Shown one piece after another: positions 1 to 11,170 of a stretch of 64,000 nt of DNA. The DNA comes from Phocoena phocoena (Eukaryota > Chordata > Mammalia > Artiodactyla > Phocoenidae). Within the stretch, counting starts at the first letter, position 1; every line of letters starts with the position of its first letter. Made by a program: the position numbers and the translations under genes. The notes beneath the pieces are model-generated. The model was not told where the DNA came from, did not search any database, and was given only the letters and a program-made list of their open reading frames with translations. The stretch covers positions 2,109,001 through 2,173,000 of the forward strand of contig NC_089230.1 in NCBI RefSeq assembly GCF_963924675.1. Reading direction: 5' to 3'.

Positions 1-384
1 ACTGCAAACCCCCCAAGGAGACCGGCCCACAGCATCCGTCTGTGTCACTGCTGGGACCTCCCTGCTCTGTTATATAAGCCCAGAAGCAGTCAGGTTTGGC
101 CCAAGAGGTCGTGCTGTACATTAAGACATTGCACTGTGAAAAGGTGTATTTCTCATCAAGATGCAACAGAAAAGGAAAACAGCAATTGATAGCATCGCCT
201 CAATTCAGCGGGATGACCCGAGTCCACAGGCCTCTCCCCAGAGCTGAAATGTATAGACTTTTGTCAGGACCATGTCTGGGTCTTCTTCCTGACCTCGCTG
301 TGAGGGCTTTGAGCACCTAGTGAAACATATATGGGGATTCTTCCTACTCCCATGATATTTTACTGTGTATAGAGGCAGGTTTCA
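1..384. other. unique sequence, no gene recognised
   Basis: I recognise no gene or repeat family here. A TATA-like 'ttatataag' sits near position 70, but no CpG island or convincing downstream exon accompanies it. The 74-codon frame at 96-320 has no recognisable domain and is treated as chance. Confidence 0.5.
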
Positions 385-525
385 GTCATGGTTGAGCATG
401 AGTCTGGAGTCTGACAGACTTGGTTAAGACCCTGGTTCTGCCACCTGCTGGCTATGTGACTCTGGGTAAAGGACTAACTTATCTGTACTTCTGTTCTCTC
501 CAACAGAGTGGTGGGTGACCCTATA
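385..525 (+). repeat. MIR SINE relic
   Basis: The order of motifs matches the core of the ancient mammalian MIR. There is a tRNA-like 'ctggagtctgacagactt', then 'ctggttctgccacctgctggc', 'tatgtgactctgggtaa', and a decayed 'cttatctgt' segment. Both ends are eroded and no target duplication survives, as expected for an element predating the placental radiation. Confidence 0.65.
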
Positions 526-825
526 AGTTCTGGGCCTTAAGAGGATGGGGCTGTGCAGAAGAGAGGAGGACTCTTTGGATGCACCTGATACTCTTTTCTT
601 AAACCAATATTTGGGGATGGGGTGGGAGCGAAGGTATTGGTAGGTGCACAGCAGAACTATGAAGAAAGAGCCAACTAAAAATAAGACCAAGGCAGAGCTC
701 TTCAGTAGCATCAGCAGCTCCAGGATCTTGGTCCACATTTATGTTATCTGAGGGGAATGAAAGCCCAAAAGAAAAGTCTCTGACCCCCTTTCCCCCAAAG
801 TAGACTTTCACTTGAAAATGAAAAC
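526..825. other. unique sequence between MIR and L1
   Basis: I see no repeat family or gene. Overlapping reverse-strand frames of 104 and 76 codons (424-738 and 599-829) partly lie in the MIR and show no family signature. Confidence 0.45.
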
Positions 826-3275
826 ACAATATATCAAAACTTATGGGCTACAGCTAAAGCAATGCTTAGAAGAATATTATAGATTTAAATGCCTATATTA
901 GAAAAGGAGAAGGAACTTAAACCAATACATACGTTTTCATGTGAAGAATCTTGAAAAATAAAAGCAAACTAAATCCCAGGCAAGCAGAAGGACTGAAATA
1001 ATAGATGCCGGAGTGAAAGTCACTGAAATAGAAAACAGGAAAACAATAGAAACAAAATCAATGAAATCAAAAGTCTTGTTTAAAGAACAACAAAATTGAC
1101 AAACCTTTAGCTAGATTAAACAAGAACAAAAGAGAAGACACAGATGACCAAAATTAGGAATGAAAGAGGGGAAATTGCCACCGACAGTTTAAAAATTAAA
1201 ACGATTATAAGGGAATACTATGAAGAACGTTATGCCAACATATTCAACAATTTGGATGAAATGGGCAAATTCCTAGAAAAGACAAATTACAAAAACTCAC
1301 TCAAGAAGAAATAGAAAACCTAAAAAGATTCATAACAAGTAAAGAAATTAAATTAGTAATTAAAAATCTTCTCACAAAGAAATGCCAGGCCCAGATGACT
1401 TCACTGGTGAAATCTAGCAAACATTTACAGGGAAAAAATTACCAATAATCCACAAACTCTTCCAGAAATAGGGGAAGAAACACATTTCAACTCATTCTGT
1501 AAGGCCAATACTATGATGACCCTAAAGCCAGATAAAGACATCAAAAGCAAAGAAAAATACAGACCAATATGTCTCATAAACTTAGAGGCAAACATTCTTA
1601 ATAAAATATTAGGAAATCAGATCTAACAACATATAAAAAGGATCATACGCAGTGAAGAAGTGTGATTTATGCCAGGGATGCAAAACTGGTTTAAGGTCAA
1701 AGAACCGATTACTATAATATACGATATTAATGAAATTAAAGACAAAACTCACATGATTATCTTAATAAGTGTAGAAAAAACTTTTGACAAAATCCAACAC
1801 TCACTCATGATTTTAATAAAAAAGACAACTTTAGGTAGACTTGGAACAGAAGGGAACTTTCTCAACATGTTAAAGGATATCTACATAAAACATACAGCAA
1901 ATATTATATCTAATGGTGAAAGACTGAATGCTTTCCCCCTAAAACTAGGAAAAAGACAAGGATACCTGTTCTTGCAACTTTTTTAAACTTTATATTGGAT
2001 ATTCTAGCCAGTGCAATAGGACAAGAAAAAGAAATAAAAGGCATCCAGATTGGAAAAGAAGAAATCAAACTGCCTTTATTTAAAATGACATAATCCTGTA
2101 TGTGGAAAATCCTAAGGAATACACACAAAAACTAATAGAAGTAGTGAAAAATTACAGCAAAGACACAGGATATAAGATCAATACACAAAAAAATATATTT
2201 CTCTCTATAAGCGATGAACAATGTGAGAATAAAATAAAGGATACAATTACTTTTACAATAGTTTCAAAAAGAACAAACTACTTAAGAATAAATTTAACAA
2301 AAGAAGTGCAATACTTGTACACTAAAAGTTAAAAAACATTGCTCAGGGAAATTAAAGAAGATCTAAACAAACAGAAAGACTTTCCTTGTTCATGGCTTGG
2401 AGTACTCAATATCATTAAGATGTAACTTCTCCCAAAATTGACCTATAGATATAATGCAATCTCCATAAAAATTTCAGCAGACTTTTAAAAAAAATTTGCA
2501 AGATGATCCTAAATTTATATGGCACTGCAAAAGACCTAGAATAACCAAAATTATGTTGCAAAAAAGAACAAAGCTGAAGGACTTTTATTTCCCACTATTG
2601 AAACTTACCATAGAGCTAAAGTTATCAAGATAGTGTGGTACTGCCAAAAGGACAGAGACTTGGACTGATGGGACACAACTGAGAACTGAGAAATAAATAA
2701 ATCCTTATATGTATGGTCAAATTATTTTTGGCAAAAGTGCCAAGGCAATTCACTGAGGAAAGGAGAGTCTTTTTAACAAATGATGCTGAGACGAATAAAT
2801 ATCCACATGGAAAAAGATGGATGTAGATCCCACACCTCATAACACAAAATTTAACACAAAGCGGGTCTTAAATGTAAGAGCTAAACAATAAAGATTTTAG
2901 AAGATAACACAGGATAAAGTCTTCCAGATCCTGGTTTAGGCAATGGGTTCTTAGATACACCAAAAGCATGATATTATACATAAAAGGAAAAATATTGGTA
3001 CGTTGAACTTCATTAAAATTCAACCTCTTTGTACTGCAAAAGACACCATTAAGAAACTGAAAAGACATACAACAGGCTGGGAAAGAATATTTGCAAAACA
3101 CATATCTGATAAAGGACTTGATCCAGAATATACAAATAACACTTACACTTCATTAAGAACAACCCAATTAAATGGGCACAAGATTTGAATAGACATTTAC
3201 CAAAGAAATACAGGAATGGCCAATCTGCACATGAAAAGATAGACACCATCATTAGTCCGAAGAGAAATGCAGATC
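826..3275 (+). mobile_element. decayed L1 retrotransposon (ORF2 region), 5' segment
   Basis: This is a 5'-truncated, heavily mutated LINE-1 in sense orientation. The text from about 840 matches the part of ORF2 after the endonuclease. The frame at 1669-1986 is a broken reverse-transcriptase segment with L1-like 'EKTFDKIQHS' and 'NGERLNAFPLKLGKRQG' blocks. The frame at 2102-2332 continues the RT domain downstream, and 2340-3270 matches the C-terminal half of ORF2. Stops and frameshifts occur throughout, so it cannot encode a working protein. The element resumes after the SINE at 3290-3503. Confidence 0.85.
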
Positions 3276-3289
3276 AAAACTTCAGTGAG

Positions 3290-3503
3290 GGGGCTTCCCT
3301 GGTGGCGCAGTGGTTGAGAGTCCGCCTGCCGGCGCAAGGGACGCAGGTTCGTACCCCGGTCTGGGAGGATCCCACGTGCCGCAGAGCGGCTGGGCCCCTG
3401 AGCCATGGCCGCTGAGCCTGCGCGTCCGGAGCCTGTGCTCCGCAACGGGAGAGGCCACGGCAGTGAGAGGCCCGCGTACCGCAAAAACAAACAAACAAAC
3501 AAA
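3290..3503 (+). mobile_element. CHR-type tRNA-derived SINE (cetacean), full length
   Basis: A non-autonomous Pol III SINE that depends on L1 machinery. It has the 'gcttccctggtggcgcag' head with an A-box-like region, the B-box-like 'ggttcgtacccc', the family body 'ccatggccgctgagcctgcg', and an (A/CAAA)n tail. It is flanked by a perfect 14-bp target duplication, aaaacttcagtgag, at 3276-3289 and 3504-3517. The target lies inside the older L1, so the SINE is the younger insertion. Antisense frames of 70-124 codons across it are SINE shadows. Confidence 0.95.
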
Positions 3504-4135
3504 AAAACTTCAGTGAGATAGTCTTTCACAAACCACCAGAATGGCTTAAAAAAAAAAAAAGACAAGAACAAATGTTGCTGAAGATGTGGAGAAACAGCGA
3601 TTCTCGCGCATTGAAGGTGGGAATGTAAATGGTGCAGCCCCTTTGGAAAACAACAGTTCGGTAGCTTCTTGAAAACTTAAACATAAATTTACTACATGAC
3701 TGAGTAGGTATCAACCCAAGAGAAATGAAAACATCAACGTTATCCGTCAAGAGTGATGGATACACAAAATGTGGGATATTCATAAAGTGAAATATTATTC
3801 AGCAATAACAAGGAATGAATTACTGATACATGTCATGACATGCAAAACCCTCAAACATTCGGCCAAGTGAAAGAAGCCAGACACGAGATACTGCACAGTG
3901 CAGGTTCCATTTAGATGAATTGTCAGGAAAAGGCAGAAGAGATGGAGGGGGAGTTAACTACAAACGGGCATGAGGGATCTCATTGGGTGATAAAAATGTT
4001 CCAAAACTAATTTATGGTAACAGTTGCATAACTTAGTAAAGTGACTCAAAAATAATTGAATTACGTACTTGAAATAAGTGAATTATATGATACGTAAAAC
4101 ATGCCTTAATAAAATTATTTTTTAAATCTATTTTT
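3504..4135 (+). mobile_element. decayed L1, 3' segment (ORF2 end and 3' UTR)
   Basis: This continues the L1 interrupted by the SINE. The text at 3560-3900 matches the last part of ORF2, including the 'atattattcagcaataac' block. It is followed by a 3' UTR with 'tcattgggtgataaaaatgttcc' and an A/T-rich end near 4090-4135. The divergence suggests an old mammalian (L1M-type) subfamily; the exact subfamily needs a library comparison. Confidence 0.8.
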
Positions 4136-4276
4136 AAAAAAAGACTAAAGGATGCATGTGGTCACAGTTATTATTTCTCCCACCAAAAAGTGCAACCTAG
4201 GATCTGATAAACAATTTCCTACTTATTTGTGAATATATCATGTGACATATCATTCACCCTTAAAAATAAAAATAGG

Positions 4277-4493
4277 CGGGCTTCCCTGGTGGCGCAGTGG
4301 TTGGGAGTCCGCCTGCCGGTGCAGGGGACACGGGTTCGTGCCCTGGTCCGGGAAGGTTCCACATGCTGCGGAGCGGCTGGGCCCGTGAGCCATGGCCGCT
4401 GAGCCTGCGCGTCCGGAGCCTGTGCTCCGCAACGGGAGAGGCCACAACAGTGAGAGGCCCGCGTACCACAAAAAAAAATAATAATAATTAAAT
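4277..4493 (+). mobile_element. CHR-type tRNA-derived SINE (cetacean)
   Basis: Same family and orientation as the copy at 3290, with the complete head, B-box-like 'ggttcgtgccctgg', body and an A-rich (ATA)n tail. It is flanked by the 13-bp duplication aaataaaaatagg at 4264-4276 and 4494-4506. Low divergence from its sibling copies implies a fairly recent insertion. Confidence 0.93.
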
Positions 4494-4506
4494 AAATAAA
4501 AATAGG

Positions 4507-7500
4507 AAAGAAAAAAAGAAGCAGCAGCCTTCCATGCCAGGTACGCACCCAGTAGTATCGGGGACTGCGGGCGCCTTCGGCTGCTGGTCAGGGGCTCAGG
4601 CTGTCAGAGAGGAGGTGGGTGTTGACTGCTCCTTGGCCTATTTTGACCCCTGGGAAAAATAGTGCAGGCGCACGGGGACCCCACCTTCCCTGCAACCTCC
4701 TTTGCTGAACTTTGGAGCCTGGGGGCCTCCGAGGTGGGAAGTGAGGCTTCCTGTGGTAGGGGTCTCCTGGGAAATCAAAGTGCCTCCCGCTGGTGGGCGG
4801 AGACCCCACTGGGCCTGCAGTTCCCTCCCCTGCGGGTTATGACCCAGTGGCTCTATCACATTACAAAGACCTAAAAAAGGAGGTAAGAATGCGTTTCCCT
4901 GTAGTTAGGGCGGTGTTAAAGAAATAACTGGATCCTTTGGGGTGGGTTAGAACAACAGCATTTCCAGTTTCCCGGGGGAGTGAGGAAGGATGGAGACCAG
5001 TGACTCGGGACTGTCCTACCACATTTGGTAAAAATCAGATCACAAGGCTCCGGGCGGTTGTTTTCCTTTGCTAATCATCAGACTAAAAAACACTGGGTCT
5101 CTTTGCCAGGCTGGGCTGTGGAGCCCCTGACCTGTGCCGAGCTCCTCCCAGCGAGCAGTGCCTCCCGGCTCTGTCCTCTCCTGCCCTGCGAGCACAGGCT
5201 CTTCAGGAAGGCGAGGTCTGGGGGGCAGACTCCCCCTCGCTTTGTCATGGGGGAGGGGCCGTCTCTGCAGGTGGTCAGTGCGGCCGCAGGGTGACTCCTT
5301 CTGGCCCCGCCCCCTGCCAGGCCCCGCCCAACCGCGGACTCTGGGCCACCCGCCACCCGAGAGGCCTCCAGCGCCGGCCAGCGGCGACCAGGAGCCCAGC
5401 GCACTTCACACCCCACGTCACAACCAGGCCAGCGAGGCCTGAGTGCCAGGATGCGGGCCCGCAGGACCCCAATGGCCCGGCACGTGCCCCGAACAAGAGG
5501 CCACGGTGAGAATCAGGGAACATTTTTCTCCCAGGCTGATGAAATCTCTGCCCAGTTCCGGGCTGAGATCAGGGAGCCCTTATCTCTCGGCCGAGGGCTT
5601 CCTCTCTCTGTTGATGGGGAATTCGGCCACTGGAGATGGGGGAGGGGATTCTCAGCGGGACTGTGACACAAAAACCAACCTAAAAGGCCAGGCTCCCAGC
5701 AGCCTTGCGGGCCCGAGGATGCCTGATGGGCCCAGGCCCCCTTCCCAGCACCCCTCTGCAGGGCAGGAGCTCGGACTGGCCGGGGCCCAGAGCCCACCGC
5801 GGGCCAAGAACGGGCACGGCTGCTCTTCCTGCCGGTACTGGCCGCGGGGGGGCCCTGCTGAGTGACGTCCAGCTAACGCAGGCGTCGTGCAAAGGTCTCT
5901 CTGTCGCCGTGGGAGCGACTCAGGCTGCTTGACAGAGAGAGTCTTAAGGAAACTCAGGAAGCCAAGGAAAGCCACGGTCATACGGTACCACGTGCCAGAC
6001 GTCCACCCACCTTGCCATTGTGGGGTGGGTGACGTCATGCCTTCATTGCCGTGCGTGCCCAGAGACCTGTGCCACCCTTCAGCATCACAGCTGACTGCTG
6101 TGGGTCTTCACCAGGCCTGGCTCCAGCAGCTGTGGCCTGGCTGTTCTAGAACCTTCTGAAGGTCCTTCACTGGCTCTGGGCTCAGTGAAGGCAGCGCCGT
6201 GCTTGCCCAGCCTCTCACGTCCCCAGTGACCTGCCCTGCTCCAGCACTCTGTGCCCTGGTGACGATGGGGGTTGTGGGAAGCCCGCAACCCAGAAAAGCA
6301 GCCTTTCTCAGGAGGAACAATGCCAGGGCCCGGGCAGGTGGAGGGAGGGGAGGGCCCTGTGCCCAGTGCGCTGAGGCAGGCAGCCCTGGGCTCTGTGGCT
6401 TTCTTGTAGGACCCGACGCCCGATCCCTGCTCTGGAAACCCAAGCCCCAGGGAGCCACTGACTGGCAGGGGCCGCTGGGGGGCAGTGGCTCCTGCTGAGA
6501 TGCAGACACCCCTCACCCCAGCCCCCATGTTCTCATTTCTTGCTGGTGGTCATGACTGAAGGACGAGGCGGAAGCCTGCGGGGTGGGGGAGGCCTGGACT
6601 GACAAGGGGCCTGGGGGAGGGTCCTCGGGAAGGACCTTTCGAGGGGCATCGTGACGCTAGTTGTGTCCCCCCCAGGCGTGTCTACCCTGCTCTCCGGGCG
6701 CTGGGCTGGGAGGACGGGGGGACGCCGGTGTGGCCTCATGACGCAAACAGGAATGCTGCCGGGCACCTGGCCACTTGCTGAGAGCAGGGGGTGGGTGTGG
6801 AACGGGGGCGCTGGGCTTGGCTTGGGGCGCTGACCCCACCTGCCCTAGCCCCGGCGCCGGGGGTGAGGACCCTCCCCTGCTGAGCACAAGGCAGCTGGCG
6901 CAGGGGGTGTGAGGTCACAGCATCAGCAGGGAGTTTCCCAGGACGCGGGTCCACACACGGGTATGTACGTCCAGAGCGCTTATGCTCAGAGAAGTGACAG
7001 GGAGTCAGCTTTACCCGACCTAGTATTTCAAGGAAGCATGTGAAACACAAAAACGCAGGAACTCATCCATGTGTGACAGCCGAGCGAGGGCCCCGCACAC
7101 CCACACGGGTGCGTCCAGGTGTCAGGCATGTCCGGCTTCTCGTGTCTCGTGGGATGGATGTGAGGCACGCCGGAAAAGCACATGAAACGCAGACTGGCAT
7201 CATCTTTTTAGACGTGGCTGTACCCATTTTGCAGTCGTGGAGGAAGCAGGTGCTGGGCTCCAGGTGAGCCGGCCCCAGGCTCTGGCCCAGCCAGCAGCAG
7301 CGGCCATGGTGCCTCCCGTGAGTCCAGGCCCCCAAGCTCAGGGCCTCTTGCCCGGATGTGTGGAGGCCCCGTGGTGCCTTCTCTGGCGGCCCTGCTGGCA
7401 CAGGTGGCCTAGCCCTCGTGTGCCCCAGGTCCTCTCTCCAGTAAGCATCCCAAACCCAACCCGCCACGGGAGACGGGGCCATCCTCCCCAGCCACTTCCT

Positions 7501-8009
7501 CCTCCCATGAGAGGTGCATAATTCCCCACTCGTCATCTCGTGGCGTGGCCCGTGCATCCCACAGGAGAGGTAAGTGCATGTGCCGTGGCCATGTGAGCTG
7601 AGCCCCGACTTAGTGCCCTGTCTCGAGGCCCTGTCTCTTCCTCCTCCCCCGGCTCACTTCCCCAGTTCGTTTGGACCTTTGCTCACTGGTCACCTAACAC
7701 CAGTCACCACGGCCACTCCATCAGCTAACACCATGGCCTTTCCGCCTCCTGGCTGCCATTCCCCACGTCCTTGTGCTGTGAGGGTGAGCCACTCCCTGGG
7801 TCACCTACCGCACCAGGACTGCATCCACTAGTTTAAAATTCCAGGTGCCGACAGTTTGCCTCCAAAATCCCAAACAGCACAGTGTTCCTGCTTTATTTTC
7901 ATCCGCAAGAGGCTGTGTATGTCATTGCTGCTTTCCCCTTGTCTGGAAGGTTCTGGAATCCGATGCTGGCTGAAAGCGGGCACTGTGTCCCAAGATCTGA
8001 CCCCACCAT
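4507..8009. other. GC-rich single-copy region, no proven gene
   Basis: About 3.5 kb of mostly GC-rich sequence without recognisable repeats. It contains many overlapping frames of 60-164 codons on both strands, as expected when stop codons are rare in GC-rich DNA. None shows a known domain, and open frames overlap on opposite strands (for example 6085-6528 reverse against 6199-6498 forward). The CpG-island-like segment at 5270-5510 is listed separately. An unrecognised gene, lncRNA or UTR cannot be excluded. Confidence 0.5.
5270..5510 (+). promoter_or_regulatory. small CpG-island-like segment, possible first exon
   Basis: By hand I count about 21 CpG dinucleotides in roughly 240 bases at about 70% GC, an observed/expected ratio near 0.7. 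Two 'ccccgcc' GC-box-like motifs lie at about 5316 and 5332. An ATG at 5451 with A at -3 opens a short frame (MRARRTPMARHVPRTRGHG). The frame runs to a plausible donor at 5507, 'ccacg|gtgagaatc'. This arrangement fits a promoter with a first exon, but no downstream acceptor was identified, so promoter activity is inference. Confidence 0.35.
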
Positions 8010-8118
8010 CCCGTGAGCCCTCTGAAGGCAGGAGTTGTCTTCTAGATCTTTCTATCTACCACCAAACCAAGCGCCTGGCTCAGCACGTGTCCCCCAAGTA
8101 TCTGCTGGATGAAGGGTT
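8010..8118 (+). repeat. L2 LINE 3'-end relic
   Basis: The order 'ctctgaaggcaggagttgtct', 'gcgcctggctcagcacgtg', 'agtatctgctggatgaa' follows the L2 3' end (gagggcagggactgt, then tgcctggcacatagta, then ctcaataaatgttgaatgaa). The match may extend upstream toward 7900. It is highly diverged. Confidence 0.55.
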
Positions 8119-9035
8119 TTCCAAGAACATGAGCACAAGTGTCATAGGTAGCGGCGTAAAGTCGTGTCCGAATGCACGTGTCGGGAGAGTGGACCCAACC
8201 CTGGGGAATCCAAGACATGCGGTGGTGGGGACGGAAGCACAAGGAATGTGCACGTGTGTAATTCGGAAGTAGCAGCTCACGGGTTTTGTGCTTGGTGCCA
8301 GAGGAAAAGGCCTAGAGATTGGAGGGTGCTGGGTGGAGTGGTGAGGGCTGACGGGGTCAACTGAAAACATCACGAGCTACGTGGAGAGACCAGCGGGGAG
8401 AGGGCCAGCGGGATGCAGAGGCGGGAGGACAGCGGGTGGAGTTTGGGCAGCGTGGTGGCCACAGCTGACTTGGGCTGGTGTGGCTTTAGTGCTGACGGCC
8501 AAATTTCTGGTCCAAAGAGATGGACAGAGCTGGTCGTTTGATCTCACCTTCCACCTGGCTGGTGTTATACCCGCTTTACAACTAAACCATTTGGCCTAAG
8601 TTTAAATTCTTGATCTCAAAGTAAAGTATCAGGACAGTTCTCCTTTTCCTTTACTGCGTTCCAAATCCAGAGCCTTCCAGAAACTTCTTAGGGGTCAATT
8701 TGCAAACTGCTTGGACATTATGGGCACCAATCCTTGGGATACAGTTTCCAGTGATAATATAATCTTTTCTCTGCGACAGATGTTGTTACTAGGATGTTGT
8801 CTTTTGGAAACAACCCATTTTAGAAAATCTGCAGGTTATAAAAAGAAAGGGGGGATCCCTACCAGTATATAAGGACAGCTGGCCAAACTGTCACTTACGT
8901 TGAAGTTGCCAATCAGTTGAGCTGACAGTTGAATTAAATGGACACACAGGTTGGGACCAGGCCGACGGCCCTCATTTGTAAAGATGTTTAGGGACAAGGA
9001 TTTAAGTACTATCTAAGTCTTCCCAATAAGACCAT
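8119..9035. other. unique sequence, no gene recognised
   Basis: GC-rich to about 8500, then A/T-richer. No repeat family or gene is recognised. 'agtatataagg' near 8872 is TATA-like but isolated. Confidence 0.5.
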
Positions 9036-9145
9036 CACCACCCTCATTTTGTAGGTGAGAAAAGAGACAGATGGAATGAGTGGATGTCCAAGACTTAGAC
9101 CCATCACCTCTGGCTCTAAGCCCTGTGCTGTTTCTGCCCATTTGA
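9036..9145 (-). repeat. MIR SINE relic
   Basis: The text 'ccctcattttgtaggtgaga' followed by 'gacttagacccatcacctct' and 'ggctctaagccctgtgctgt' is the reverse complement of the MIR core and tRNA-like head. Ends are eroded. Confidence 0.65.
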
Positions 9146-9438
9146 GAATACCTGCATCTTGGATTACGAGACTGCTCACCTCAGATCTGCAAGCTGCAGC
9201 TTCAGCATGGGCTGAATCCCATTAAGAGTGGGGCTGGAGGCTGAGTCCTGCCCCGGACAACCGCGTAGTGTAAGTCCACTTTTCAGGGCCAGCGGCACCT
9301 GAGGCTTCCCAGATGGCATAGAAACCTGATTATCTCCATGAGCAGCACTCCTGAGGAAACAGGGCACTGAGTGATGAGGGCTGGGACACCAGGCGGGGCT
9401 CCCAGGCTCACCCGCAGCATCTGTGCACACATACTTAC

Positions 9439-9603
9439 GGGCTGCTTGAAACGTTCTCTTGGATTTGTGGAGGTTGGGGTTCCGGGCAGGACCGTAGGTG
9501 CTGGGTAGGGCTGGGGTTGTGGGGGGTGAAGGGGGTGACAGGCTATAACTACTGGGAGCTCTGCCCAGGTGCCCCCCCTCACTTGTGGGACACTTGCAGA
9601 GAG
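9439..9603 (-). other. candidate exon (splice signals, two open frames)
   Basis: On the reverse strand a pyrimidine-rich tract ending 'cctttcag' at 9604-9610 is followed by 165 bases that end at a near-ideal donor, 'gtaagtatg' (9430-9438). The length is 55 codons exactly, and two of the three reverse frames stay open. One reads LSASVPQVRGGTWAELPVV..., the other LCKCPTSEGGHLGRAPSS.... I recognise neither. Just upstream is another strong donor, 'ggtccag|gtaagc', giving a 63-base space to the acceptor. Splice signals arise by chance, so this is only a candidate. Confidence 0.22.
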
Positions 9604-11081
9604 CTGAAAGGATGCAAAGGTTAAAGAAAAAGAAAGGGGAAATCCCCCCCAAATTACCGTGCTTACCTGGACCACAGAAGAACAGCATCCGGTAAACACA
9701 CAGTACCAACAGATGCTACCAGGCCTCGCCCACCCCCCTCCGAGTGTGCGCCTGTGGGCGTGTACGTGCTGGGGCCCGGTTGTGTGAGACACAGGGCACC
9801 GCTCTCTCCCGCTCCCTCCCCTCCCACCCTCAGCCCATCCTCACCTGGTTGGCAGGTGTACCGTCATGCACGTGAGAACTTGGGTGCCTGACTTCTGGTC
9901 TGCTGATCGCGCCACCCTGTCGCATAAAGACGTGTCAAGTGCTAGAAGCACTAGCAAGCGGAAATAACTGTTTTTGGTTCAAGGCTGGGAAAATTGGATG
10001 CACACAACGAAGACTCTTAAGTATGATATCACAGTGTCACTTCAGACACGGAGCAGGACGTGGATCCCTGCTCTCCACTTCTCTGTGCATGCCAGACACC
10101 CCAGATTTACCCCGACACAGTGCTCCCTGCAGAGACAACCCATTGGATGAAGGCCCGAGAGGTGAGGCCTACTGGAAACCGACAGACACCTGCGTCAGAC
10201 GTGGTGGCCGAGCACCGTGTAGGAGAGAGTGCCACCAGCTCCACAGAGTCTGAGCCACGGGTGGGAGAGAGTGCAGCAGGAAGCGGCCGGGGTGTCTGGC
10301 CACCGCCGGCAGGAAGGGCTTCTGCAGTGCTTCATCTGGAAGGCAGTCTCAGGGTGACTCCTGAGGTCTGGGGAGAGGACACTTCTTGTTTCCAGAGTGT
10401 AGGCCACTGTTCCACGGAAGGTAGGACATGGTGAGGAGCTACGCACCTGGATGTAGGGTCCACCTGCCCGAGGGGGGATGTGAAGCTTGGCCGGATGCCC
10501 TGACCCTGCCGTCCACTCCCTCCCTGCATCCCCCATGAGAATAAGGGGAGACACACTTGGGGCTCGTGTTAGATCAAATCTGGTATTTATTTTCTCTTGA
10601 GTTGAAAAGGAGAATTTTGTTGGATCTAAATTCTTTCCCAAAAGGCACAGCGCTGTCTGAGAAGAGAATCCCGTGGCAGTGGGGACGGTGCTGGACAGCC
10701 CTGCGGTCCCCGGGCTGGGAAGGGCCTGCCGCACTCGGGCTGGGGAGGCTGGCCTCCTCGGACACAGACGCCTTCCAGACGGCTGCCGGTTGTCACTGGC
10801 CGGGCCGTGGGGCCCAGGGCTGCCCACAGGTCATGCAGAGGGCTGGAGAGGAGGCGGCTTTGAGGGAGGCCGCCTCTGTCAGCTGATCTTCCTCTGGGCC
10901 AGCCTCCCCGGCCCTGGGACTTGGGTCCTCCCGCACCTCCCTGGCTCCATTTGAAAGCTCAGGCCCTGGGGAGAAAGATGGTGGGGGGGCTTCAAGAAGC
11001 AGCTGCATGTTCCCTCCTCTCCCGAGGGGCACAGGGCGTGGGAGCTGCTGCCCAGCTGCCCACTGACAGTTCTGGTCTCAG

Positions 11082-11170
11082 TCCCCGGGCGTGATCCCCC
11101 AGAGGACGTGGACGAGGCGGAGGAGGACACAGGTGCCCCGGGCTCGGGGGACAGCTTACCAGGGGATGGG
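11082..11170 (+). other. candidate acidic exon
   Basis: A pyrimidine-containing acceptor 'tctggtctcag' (11071-11081) precedes 89 bases that end at a consensus-like donor 'gtgagc' at 11171. One frame reads SPGRDPPEDVDEAEEDTGAP and continues GSGDSLPGDG. This acidic composition is common in real exons, but acidic runs also come from GAG/GAC-rich DNA. A stop in that frame lies just before the acceptor and another just after the donor. I recognise no family. Confidence 0.2.

Noticed and set aside
1669..2332. Reverse-transcriptase-like frames as a possible active gene
   Set aside because: They are pieces of a mutated L1 ORF2 with stops and frameshifts.
3290..3503. tRNA gene suggested by A-box and B-box motifs
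   Set aside because: The motifs belong to the tRNA-derived SINE. No cloverleaf or anticodon arm is intact, and the element has a poly(A) tail and target duplications.
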